Below are positions 19,819-27,474 of a stretch of 28,602 nt of DNA, one piece after another. The notes beneath the pieces are model-generated. The model was not told where the DNA came from and did not search any database. It saw only the letters and a list, made by a program, of their open reading frames with translations. Positions within the stretch are counted from its first letter, which is position 1. Each line of letters starts with the position of its first letter. The position numbers and the translations under genes are program-made. Source of the DNA: Sphaeroforma sirkka (lineage: Eukaryota; Opisthokonta; Ichthyosporea; Ichthyophonida); the NCBI GenBank assembly GCA_001586965.3, contig LUCW03001799.1:32501-61102 (forward strand), given 5' to 3'.

Positions 19819-20573
19819 GATGCAACCCCAGTTAACTTAGCTCTCTTAGCGGTCGATCAATATAAATCTGATGGAACGTTTAGTAAAACAAGAGTAGTAC
19901 TAGACCTGTCGCCAATCAACAAACTAATTCCGCAACATAGTTTTCCCTTACCTAAGATAAGCGAGATACTACGCAAAATGGAGGGTGCGACTATCTTTTC
20001 CAAGATAGACTTAAAAGCTGCATTCCATCAACTACATATATATGAGCCTCATAGGAAATACCTTTCCTTTACTTGGCAAGGTAAGAAGTACCAGTTTAAA
20101 GGTGCACCTGAAGGCTTACACATGTTACCTTCTTTCTTCCAACAAGTTATGATGGAACTATTTGCGGACCTGTCGTATAACGTATCGGTCTATTTAGATG
20201 ATATAGTTATCTTCACAAAAGACAGCACATGAACATGCTAAACTCGTTAAAGAAGTCTTAAAGCGACTTAATCATGCTAAACTTAAGATTAACGAAGACA
20301 AGTGTTCTTTTGCACACTTACTTGGCTACAAAGTATCTGCAGCAGGGGTAGAAATTGATCCTGGCAAGAAACAGTTTCTGTTGGATTTATCAACACCAAT
20401 TACTGGGAGAGATGTGAACTCTGTGTGCGGGTTTGTTAACTTCTTCTCGGATTCGGTACCGCATCTTTCTCATTACTTAAAGCCTTTCAGTCACCTACGG
20501 CTGCACAAAGGACCTTTGGGAAAGCTTTGGGACTAAAGAATGTGATGATGCATTTAAACTAGTCAAAAGTAAA
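19045..20573 (+). repeat. Tandem duplication of an RT segment, unit 774 bp
   Basis: GATGCAACCCCAGTTAACTT starts at 19045 and at 19819. The end word TAGTCAAAAGTAAAG occurs at 19804-19819 and 20559-20574. Unit 1 is 774 bp, a multiple of three, and unit 2 is about 755 bp through small deletions. The breakpoint has about one base of microhomology. Confidence 0.9.
19819..20573 (+). pseudogene. Reverse transcriptase copy 2 of a tandem pair, frameshifted
   Basis: Repeats copy 1 with a 774-bp offset, starting DATPVNLALLAV. It has FSKIDLKAAFHQ, FKGAPEGLH and YLDD at 20191-20202. It leaves the frame after KDST at 20232 because of a small indel relative to copy 1. It also lacks 9 nt (second TTAAAAGTT-type unit near 20259) and about a dozen nt near 20308. 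It continues in other frames to the TTAAACTAGTCAAAAGTAAAG junction, and then runs into RNase H. Substitutions between the copies are mostly silent in the palm region. Confidence 0.8.
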
Positions 20574-21050
20574 GTAATGGACGCACCCATCATGCAGTAC
20601 CCTGTGGATGGTGTCCCATTCCAAGTAGCAACCGACGCTTCAGATTGAGCGGTAGGTGGAGTGCTTTACCAAACGATAAATGGTAAACCGCGCTACATAC
20701 AATTCTTTAGCAAGAGTTATAATAAGAGTCAGCGGAATTACCCTACCGTTAAACAAGAGCTCCTTGCTATAGTTACTGCGCTAAGACAGTTTACAGACTA
20801 CCTTTATGGAAGTTACTTTACTGTCCCCTGTGATCAAAAGTCTTTAACATACTTAAAAGATATGAACCCTGATTCACAGTTGGTGAGCCGCTGGCATGAC
20901 ATTATTGCCAAGTTCGCATTTAATATAACACACATACCAGGAATACATAATCATCTTCCTGACATGCTCTCTCGACTTGTGCCCGACTACCAGAAAACAG
21001 TCAAGGAGTTATTAGCAACCGATTGGATGCTAAATAAGAAATGGTTTAAC
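20574..21050 (+). pseudogene. Gypsy RNase H domain, one in-frame stop
   Basis: Phase 3 encodes the connection end (MDAPIMQYPVDGVPF) and VATDASD, then a TGA at 20646, then AVGGVLYQ. Catalytic Glu lies in KQELLAIV and catalytic Asp in PCDQKSLTYL. The domain ends with ITHIPGIHNHLPDMLSR. This domain would degrade the RNA strand of the RNA-DNA hybrid. The stop replaces the residue after DASD and is the only stop from 20577 to the element end. After the domain, TDWMLNKKWFNLAR parallels TDGWQLFPSYFEQAQ at the same place in the minus-strand element. Confidence 0.8.
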
Positions 21051-21053
21051 CTC

Positions 21054-21174
21054 GCTCGAGTGGCTGGTTTAAACTCGGGAGCTAGAGTCGCTGCTTTTTA
21101 TACTCAAGAGCTCGAGTGGCTGGTTTATACTCGGGAGCTAGAGTTGCTGGTTTATGCTCCAGAGCTTGAGCTCG
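21054..21174 (+). repeat. 27-bp minisatellite, four copies plus a part
   Basis: Units begin GCTCGAGTGGCTGGTTTA or a variant at 21054, 21081, 21110 and 21137. The second unit is 29 bp and the others 27 bp. A partial unit closes at 21174. Translated it gives repeated ELEWLVYTRE-like peptides. It stands where the methyltransferase-like region should begin. Confidence 0.85.
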
Positions 21175-21209
21175 ATATCCGAGAACAAAGTTATATTGAA
21201 GATAAAGTA

Positions 21210-21512
21210 TTAGAACTGTGCACGTTGGCGCTTACGTGTCCGTGTCTGCGAAGCTTTGTGGTAGGCCGCGATATCGTTGGCATCATCAAAAGCTTCTGCT
21301 GTTTCCCACGTTGGTTCGCCTTCTCGCCATCTCACCAGGTATTCTAATTTCCCCGTCTCATCATTCGTACGATGTGTGATAATATGGCGAAACTCAACCC
21401 CTCCTTCGGTCCATAAGTCTTTGTTAATTGGTGGGTCTGTGCGTCTATGCACTAAACGGATGAGTTCCACCCGTACCGGTTTGGTCTTGAATTCTGGTGG
21501 GGCGGAACCATC
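21210..21512 (-). pseudogene. Integrase C-terminal chromodomain
   Basis: Following an in-frame TAG at 21513-21515, the same frame continues through KPVRVELIRLVHRR and a chromodomain at about 21395-21257 (EFRHIITHR, LEYLVRW, GEPTWETAEAF, DIAAYHK). Chromodomains of this class bind methylated histone H3 and steer integration into heterochromatin. The W and Y positions expected in the methyl-lysine cage are partly present (EYLVRW, TWE). The tail is basic (RTRKRQRAQF). It is separated from the integrase only by the stop. Confidence 0.85.
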
Positions 21513-22480
21513 CTAGTTCGCTAACTCGTAGCGTTGGCCGTGTCTAGCTTTGACTACATATGGTCCAAACAATGGCCGCATAGCCTTCGTTGTTCGGCCT
21601 TCTGATCGTACCATGACCACATCTCCTTCGTCGAAATGCACCAAGTCGTGAGCATGCAGGCGGTCAAATGTCGTCGTAAGCTTGCCTGTATACTTCTTGG
21701 TAATGTGGTGGAGGGTCGGCAATATAGTGTCCTGTAACTGGTCTAATCGTTGTGCCCAGGTGTCATTCGTCATCGGCTGAGAATCCGGTAACTCGTCCGT
21801 GAAATCGGCGAACGGAACATGGCGGCGGCCAAAGTACACGCTAAACGGTGCACTCTTATGGCGACGGGATATCCGAAGGTTCTGGTATAGCATCGTAATT
21901 GAAGGCGTTCGTCCCATCGAAGGGAACTGCCTCACAGCATTGTCGAATAGAACGTGTAATCTCCTTGTGACGTCGTTCTGCCGCGCCCAGCACTTGGGGT
22001 CGATATGGTGGAGACACCTTATGTAGCATCCCCACTTCCTGGACCAGAAGCTCCACTAACTTGTTGGTGAACTCCTTCCCCATGTCTGTTTGGATTTTAC
22101 GGGGAAGCCATGTTCGCCAAAAAAATCTCTATGAGTGTCTGTATCGTGGTTTCCTTTGTCTTGTCCGGTGTGGCTCGAAGGATAGAATAGCCTGTGGCGA
22201 TGTCTAAGACGTGAAGAATATAATTGTTCTTGCGTCTGGACTCCAGTGGCATCGGGATGTAGTCCACTTGAATATGGTCCCACGGGTAGCGTGCATCGAT
22301 GCTAATCATCGGGTGGAGACCTTTACGAAGTGTGTCCTGTCCCAAACATGTGCCACATTGCCGCTTAACCTCTGTGGCTAACTCAAGTGCCCCTGGCCAA
22401 ACGTGACCGTTCTGACGAAGTTGTTGGACTGTGTCCGCCGCCCCATGATGTCCTTGTTCGTGTTGCGCTTGCGTGAGTTG
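21513..22480 (-). pseudogene. Integrase: HHCC zinc finger, DD35E core, GPY/F module
   Basis: The zinc finger lies at about 22462-22346 (H-x3-H ... C-x2-C; QHEQGHHG and RQCGTC). Catalytic Asp 1 is in HIQVDYIP (codon 22264-22262), Asp 2 in IQTDMGKEF (22086-22084) and Glu in GAAERRHKE (21978-21976), giving exactly D-35-E. The GPY/F module PLFGPYVV is at about 21575-21552. Frame changes occur near 22120 (T-run), 22105 (C-run) and 21930. The enzyme would insert cDNA into the genome. All metal ligands are intact but the frame is broken. Confidence 0.85.
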
Positions 22481-22649
22481 CGTACGACGCTGTTTCTCCG
22501 CCGGACTCGCTTGTGCAAACGCCGGTTGACCTCTGCATCTGCCAGTGCCACTGAGATTTCTCGCGCTGTGTCTAAGCACATGACATATTTTGTATGCTTT
22601 GGTTCTGCATAACCAAGTCGCTGTGAAAACAGCGGGTCCAGTTTGAATC

Positions 22650-23001
22650 CATTGGGAGGACCCACCCGTGCTACTACGGTATGACCCCATGGTGTCTTCC
22701 CACATGCGTACTTAGCGTACTTGAGGAACGTGTGTGGTGTCCGTGGTACCAGCACCGGTTCTGTCTGCAATAACTGCTTGAACAGGTCGAACCATGGTGC
22801 TCTTGGTACCCATGGTAGACATACTGTGGCCCGTGCACCGTCGGCTCGTATCTTGCGTAACATCCTGTGTATCTGTTCCCAAGGCGGGTTCATCCATCCA
22901 TCGACTATCGACCAGTCGTGGGCAAACGCTCCTTCCCCATCATCCTTCGTCCAGAACCGAGGAAGCTGAGCGTTGGTTGGGTCCGCAAATACATCTATGT
23001 C
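22650..23001 (-). other. Dam-methyltransferase-like domain between RNase H and integrase
   Basis: In the RNase H frame, after LPDMLSR and a linker, comes DIDVFADPTNAQLPRFWTKD, AFAHDW, GWMNPPWEQI (NPPW at 22890-22879), RATVCLPWVP, APWFDLF and HTVVARVGPPNG. The order D-x-F-A-D...DW...NPP[W/F]...LP...PW matches the Dam-like N6-adenine methyltransferase module known from DIRS-type retroelements. NPPW is the [DNS]PP[YFW] catalytic signature of amino-methyltransferases. The frame is open through the domain. Assignment is by motif memory, and a profile search is needed. Activity is unknown. Confidence 0.6.
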
Positions 23002-23455
23002 ATTCGGTCCAAAGTGTTGTTGCGCTTGTTCAAAGTAACTAGGGAATAACTGCCAGCCGTCTGTATACATTATTTCGAGTTCGTCCTGCTCCGCTGTCCC
23101 CTCGTGTACTCTACTTAACATGTCCGGGAGCACATTTGTCTCTCCTGGTATATGCGATATGGTAAAGTTGAATGGCGCGATGATATGATGCCATCTCTGA
23201 AGCATCGGATTAAGCTTGAGCTGTGTGTTCATATACACAAGGGCCTTGTGGTCCGTGAAGACCGCAAACCGTTGCCCATCCAAGTATTCCCTGAAATGTG
23301 TCAGTCCATATACCAATGCCAGTAACTCCTTCATAGGTGTGGCGTAGTTCTGTTGCGCATGGTTCAGAGTCTTACTAAAGAACATTAAGTAATGTTTCTT
23401 ACCGTTGACCCATTGGAATAGCGCTCCCCTAAACCGTAATCGCTAGCGTCGGTTT
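22990..23455 (-). pseudogene. Chromovirus RNase H domain, frameshifted at its start
   Basis: The first catalytic Asp lies in TDASDYGLG at about 23453-23427, at the end of the RT frame. A frameshift at about 23425 moves to the next frame, which reads MFFSKTLNHAQQNYATPMKE. The catalytic Glu is in MKELLAL and the Asp in FTDHKALVY, with ISHIPGETNVLPDMLSR at the end. This is a standard gypsy RNase H of normal length. Apart from the one frameshift it is intact and continues without a stop into the methyltransferase-like domain. Confidence 0.85.
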
Positions 23456-24422
23456 CCAAGTTCAGAGGAATGCCGTCGACCGGAAAGTGTAACGCCACAG
23501 CATTCACCACTGCGTCCTTCATTGCCTGCCACGCCTGTGCATGTCTCTCCTCCCAACGATCACCTATCAACTCCTTTGGTTTGAGTTTGCAAAATTCGCA
23601 CAAGGGTGCAACCGTGTTCGCGAAATTAGGCAGATGTTCGTGGAGGTAATTTGCTAAACCCAACGCCGAGGCTATATCTTTGTATCGTAGTGGTGTGGGC
23701 CAGTCGATCAGCTTGGCCTGCTTTTCATGGTCAATGTCAATGCCTTGTGCCGATACTTTCTTCCCTAGGATCATGACTTCGGAGATAGCGAAGTGGCACT
23801 TGGCAGGGTTAAGCTTAAAACTGTGGTATGTTAAGCGTTGTATCACCTTCTGCACCGTCCTAACGTGTTCGTCATAACCGTCACTGGCGATAACTATGTC
23901 ATCGATATAGTGGTGAACCGGTAAGCCATCAAGTATTGTACTCAAGGTACGTTGGAACTGCTGCGTGAGTACATGAAGACCGAACGGAGCTGATGTGAAC
24001 GAGTACTGATAACGTTCGTGTGTAAAACTAAATAAGTATTGTGAGTCTGGATGGATGGGCAGCCTGTGGTATGCAGCCGATATGTCCAGCGTCGTGTAGT
24101 ACTTCTTACCTTTGAGGCGAGATATGAGTTCGTTGACCTTGGGGATCAGGAACTGGTCACCAGGAATAAGCGCGTTAACGGCACGCATGTCTAAACACAC
24201 GCGTACCTTCTTGACGTTGCCTTCCGCATCGAATGTCGGTACCGCAAGGAGAGGAAGATTAACAGTCGTTGGTGTCGTTCGTTTCGTGATCACCAAATCC
24301 GTCAACCACTTCTTCACTTGTTCATCCACATAGGGGAGCCATCGATCGGATACGAAGTTACGCGCCGATCGCCGCATCTGCAACGCTTGTTCATGGGTTA
24401 CTGGGATGGTTACCTCACTCAC
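23385..24422 (-). CDS. Chromovirus reverse transcriptase domain (open frame)
   Basis: 345 codons open from 24422 to 23385. RT signatures are in order: VRVCLDMRAVNALI, TLDISAAYH (motif A, Asp113), SAPFGLH, HHYIDDIVIA (YIDD at 23909-23898), GIDIDHEKQAKLIDWPTP and LGLANYLHEHLPNF (connection). The last part enters RNase H (TDASDYGLG) before a frameshift. The RT makes cDNA from element RNA in virus-like particles. The entry sequence TTVNLPLLAV replaces the more common ASP[VI]VLV stretch and is shared with the plus-strand element. This is the best-preserved reading frame of the element, but it is part of a broken polyprotein. Confidence 0.85.
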   Translation of the reverse strand: MSEVTIPVTHEQALQMRRSARNFVSDRWLPYVDEQVKKWLTDLVITKRTTPTTVNLPLLAVPTFDAEGNVKKVRVCLDMRAVNALIPGDQFLIPKVNELISRLKGKKYYTTLDISAAYHRLPIHPDSQYLFSFTHERYQYSFTSAPFGLHVLTQQFQRTLSTILDGLPVHHYIDDIVIASDGYDEHVRTVQKVIQRLTYHSFKLNPAKCHFAISEVMILGKKVSAQGIDIDHEKQAKLIDWPTPLRYKDIASALGLANYLHEHLPNFANTVAPLCEFCKLKPKELIGDRWEERHAQAWQAMKDAVVNAVALHFPVDGIPLNLETDASDYGLGERYSNGSTVRNIT

Positions 24423-25034
24423 CCTTCCAGACGACAGCGCGCGTTGTCGGTAATTTTCGCATTGGCTTCCAAATCCTGTGCCAACCGTTCGCGTACATCG
24501 ACGGGTTCCGTCGTGTTAGGTGCTTGTCGGCGTGGTATGGGTTCGAGGAGCTCTTCTAGTTCTGTGGGGTCTATTGGTGCAAGTGGCGATTGGATACCGC
24601 CTATGTATAGCCCAAGCCTTTCAACATATCTTGCCCCACTATACACATCTATACCCGTCGGCAAGTTCATCAATTCTAATGAACCGTCGATAATTCTGGT
24701 ACCGTACCTTATAGGTACCACTTCCGTCGTCCCCAGTCGAGGAGTTCGCACCGCCTTGTCAGCTAAATATATAAATGACCCAGGTGGTGCCGGAGTTATT
24801 GGTCGGCCAAGGAGGTCTGCGGATGTCTGTGAGATACAACTTATATTTGCTCCCCGTGTCTATCAAGGCTTTGAACGTACGTCCGTTGATTTGTACTTGA
24901 ATATAGACTCGGTTGTCTGCCGTCAGCAATGGGTCTTGTATTGCCATCACTGCTCCAATCGTGGTAACAAATATGAAGCTCCTATCCGACTCAGACACCT
25001 CACCTCTCATGCATGATCGGCTACCGACTCCCAC
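24419..25034 (-). pseudogene. Chromovirus aspartic protease (DTGS), frameshifted
   Basis: VYIQVQINGRTFKALIDTGSK carries the retropepsin active site (DTGS, Asp codon at 24860-24858). That frame ends at 24759 after the flap region. The downstream frame 24751-24419 resumes with TPRLGTTEVVPIRYG, IIDGSLELMNLP and RYVERLGLYIGG, which fits the protease C-terminal half, then runs into a linker (LEELLEPIPRRQAPN). It would cleave the polyprotein. One single-base frameshift near 24755-24790 divides it. The RT frame starts within 4 nt of its end, probably another frameshift. Confidence 0.75.
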
Positions 25035-25099
25035 GTCTCATAGGTGTGGGTTGGTGTTGACGTCATGTGCTCGAAGTCTTCGTAAAGGATCGTGTTGAT

Positions 25100-27269
25100 A
25101 TGAATCTCTGTAGCTTCCGATGGTGGAGCCAAGTCTTCGTCCTGTGTAATCGCATTCACCTGTACTTGAGGCGTCGGACGTATTGTAACTACGTCTCTAG
25201 TCTGGTATGTATTCTGCCCCCTGTCCTGCGGTTGACGTTGTGGACGGTCTGTGTACTGATTGTACGTCCCTCAAAGGACGGTTGTTGTCGTATAGCCTTG
25301 CCCGACCCTCTGCGCTCACCGCTTGCGACGCCCTGAAATGATGACACCGTGGGATGTGCCTACCACCTGGTGGCGCCTGTGCCTGGCACCCCGCACAAGT
25401 CGTTGGTACCGTAGGTTGGGGCCGTTGAGTCCAATTCTGCGTTTTGTCGTCTACTCGTCTGTAGGTTGGGGCGGCTATTGGTGTGGTCGCGACTTCCATT
25501 GGTCGTCGGGCCCTCGCGGTTGTTGTTGCGACCCTGGAAACGTGCTGTCGTACGTTGCTGTGCATCCTGAATGTCAGGGCTCAACAGCTGTATAAGCTCG
25601 TGTGTCTCCATCAGTTGCCATTTGGGATGCAACTGTAGAGTACGTTCATACGTACGGCCGTTGAGAGCTTCTTCTAACAGTTGTACAATGCAGTGGTTCA
25701 CTAAATTTGTTGGAAGTCGGCATCTGTCTGGCACCGTTCACGTGCCCTCCTGTGGTTCTCCATGAGCTGTGTCATTTGTTCCATAAGAGGAGTGTGCATG
25801 TTCCGACTTTGGCCCTTGGCTAACTTGCGAAACGCGGGATCGACAGTGGCTTGTGTGTTTCGTGCGAACAGATCTGTTCGATCTGTAGCTGAGGTGTGCA
25901 TGTCTTCAACCGTTCAGAGTTGTCGCGGATGTAGTCCAGCGTTGACTTCTCCGCCTTGAAGTAAGATAGTACCTTATGAAACCATGTAAGGTTCCAACTC
26001 TCGTCCAGCCCTGCGATTTGTGCGTTCTTGAACGCCTCGGAGGAGAGCCCCTCTTGTGTCCTGTTCCATAATATCATGTAGGTAGTATCTGTTCGACGGC
26101 CAATCAGGCCACGTACGTGGTGAAGGTACGGGACGCTTCTCTACCGGTCGGGACTCTAATGTAGCTCGAAGTGTCTCAATCACGCCCCGAAGAGCTTCAG
26201 CTCGAGCCGTGTTATTCTCCTCGATTGCTTGGCATAGCTCGTCACTTAAATGTAGTATCCGTGCGTGTAGCGCCTGTCGCCTTTTCTCGATACTAGCCGG
26301 TGTGGGCGGAGGCACTGTTGTCTCCTTCTCTTGTCGTTTAGGTGTCTGTACATATTCACTGGGCGCTTCTTTTCTCGCCCCACTGACGTTGCTGTTGTTG
26401 GCGCAGGTTTCGTACTTAATCGGTCCTGTCTATTCTTCACCGCCTGCTTACCTTGAGGATTCTGTCTGGCTAATACTTGTTCATGTGCGAACTCTTGAAA
26501 AGTTGGTGTGTTCTCACTGGCAGACAGAGTATCATCCTCCTCGGTTGAACTGTCCTCTAACCCTGGTGATTTGTACCCGAGTCCATGAAACGGACGCTCA
26601 CAGCCTTGAATTGGAAGGTAGGGTTGTCTTCGTCCTCTGGTACTGCCTGTACCCGTTCTGTGTGCGTCAGAAGAACTCCTCCTTAGCGGCCGGCCCTCTA
26701 TTATAGTTCGTCCGGCGTTTATGCGCTGTAACCTCTGTTCGTATTTTCAAAGAGAGACTGCTGTTGTGTCATCAGCTCCGTGAGTTTCTGAGCTGACGAT
26801 TGTTCCCGTGCCGTTTCCTTGTTGTTGGTACGGTTCCGGTGACGCTTCCACAGCTTGTTAGGTGGGAGGCGTGGTGGGTCCTTACTGGGAAATAAGGCCC
26901 CTGAGTATCCTTTGAGACGAACGAGGGGACAGCCCTTCACTGGCTACCTGTTCACCAATAAAAGTCTGACTACTGTCCGCACGCAGGTCGGGTACTTCCT
27001 TGGTCTCACCCTCGAATATGACATCCTCGTCAGATTGTGCAGGTCCATTTTGTTTGCTGTTGGTGGCTGCTTGTCGTCCGCGGAAATAATGTGTGGAGCC
27101 CCAAGATGTGTTCTGTTGTTGCCCCTCCAGCGCCTGACCTGAGTGCGGAGCGGAGCGTTCCAGGTATGGGACTGACGACGTTTAGTTCCACGTCGGTCGA
27201 TATCACTTTTGCGGCGCTCAGGATTCAAGAGTTGCTGTGCCCACGACTTTGGCGGGGTAGGTAGGACAT
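25100..27269 (-). pseudogene. Chromovirus gag, many frameshifts
   Basis: A candidate start ATG lies at 27269-27267 (MSYLP). Coding-like segments follow on the minus strand: 27228-26944 (basic, RRKSDIDRRGTKRRQS), 26940-26719 (KLTELMTQQQSLFEN), 26315-26077 (coiled-coil-like EKRRQALHARILHLSDEL), 26077-25880 (FKNAQIAGLDESWNLTWFHK, capsid-like), 25901-25701, 25734-25565 (Gln-rich) and 25565-25200. The last contains a zinc-knuckle-like CX2CX9HX3C at 25397-25344, which is longer than the usual CX2CX4HX4C. Gag forms the particle and packages RNA. Exact boundaries are uncertain because the frame changes at least five times. Confidence 0.6.
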
Positions 27270-27436
27270 GGTTGGTGAGTTGTTTGTCAATGGAGAACTA
27301 GAAATGTGTGCATGAATGAACTGATAGAGTACTGAATATAAACATCCATTTTCTATTAAATTCATCCTTCAAACACATAACGTCTCGACATCGAACTCCG
27401 AGGAACTCGTGGGTTCCTGTGACTGTTTTTTTTCCT

Positions 27437-27470
27437 ACACTAACATAAGTAGTGTGGATAGTCTATATAC
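27437..27470 (-). promoter_or_regulatory. Possible TATA box for the chromovirus transcript
   Basis: TATATAGA on the minus strand at 27469-27462, about 195 nt upstream of the candidate gag ATG. Downstream lies a GGAAC...GTTCC hairpin (27388-27407 area). This could be the U3/R region of a 5' LTR, but with no second LTR in the window it cannot be delimited. Confidence 0.25.
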
Positions 27471-27474
27471 TCCT

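Larger units (their letters stand above)
18558..21200 (+). mobile_element. Ty3/gypsy-like retrotransposon, 3' part (protease tail, double RT, RNase H)
   Basis: Continues the element interrupted at 13343. It encodes a protease tail, two tandem RT copies, RNase H and a short minisatellite. It then ends near 21200 against the 3' end of an oppositely oriented chromovirus. The expected methyltransferase-like region, integrase and 3' LTR are missing. The RT entry sequence TPVNLALLAV resembles TTVNLPLLAV in the minus-strand chromovirus, so the two belong to related lineages. Confidence 0.7.
21210..27470 (-). mobile_element. Chromovirus-type Ty3/gypsy retrotransposon with methyltransferase-like domain, 3'-truncated
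   Basis: Reading the minus strand: leader and possible promoter, gag (27269-25100), protease, RT, RNase H, methyltransferase-like domain, HHCC zinc finger, DD35E integrase, GPY/F module and chromodomain. The order protease-RT-RNase H-integrase is that of Ty3/gypsy, and the C-terminal chromodomain is that of chromoviruses. About seven or more single-base frameshifts and one stop split the reading frames, while almost every catalytic residue is preserved. No 3' LTR is present because the element ends at 21210 next to another element. A 5' LTR is not proven. Confidence 0.85.

Noticed and set aside
21054-21174. Short repeat array as a CRISPR array
   Set aside because: Units are contiguous with no spacers, degenerate, and lie in a eukaryotic retroelement. 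They are a minisatellite.
14206-21515. Variant genetic code with reassigned stop codons
   Set aside because: TAA, TGA and TAG all appear as isolated lesions next to frameshifts in dead elements, while the intact arrestin frame uses a normal TGA stop and contains no in-frame stops.
24318-25016. 232-codon plus-strand frame opposite the chromovirus protease
   Set aside because: Antisense to the DTGS protease and its linker. No motif of its own.
26209-26706. 165-codon plus-strand frame within the chromovirus gag
   Set aside because: Lies opposite minus-strand gag segments. The protein has no recognisable domain and the element reads on the other strand.
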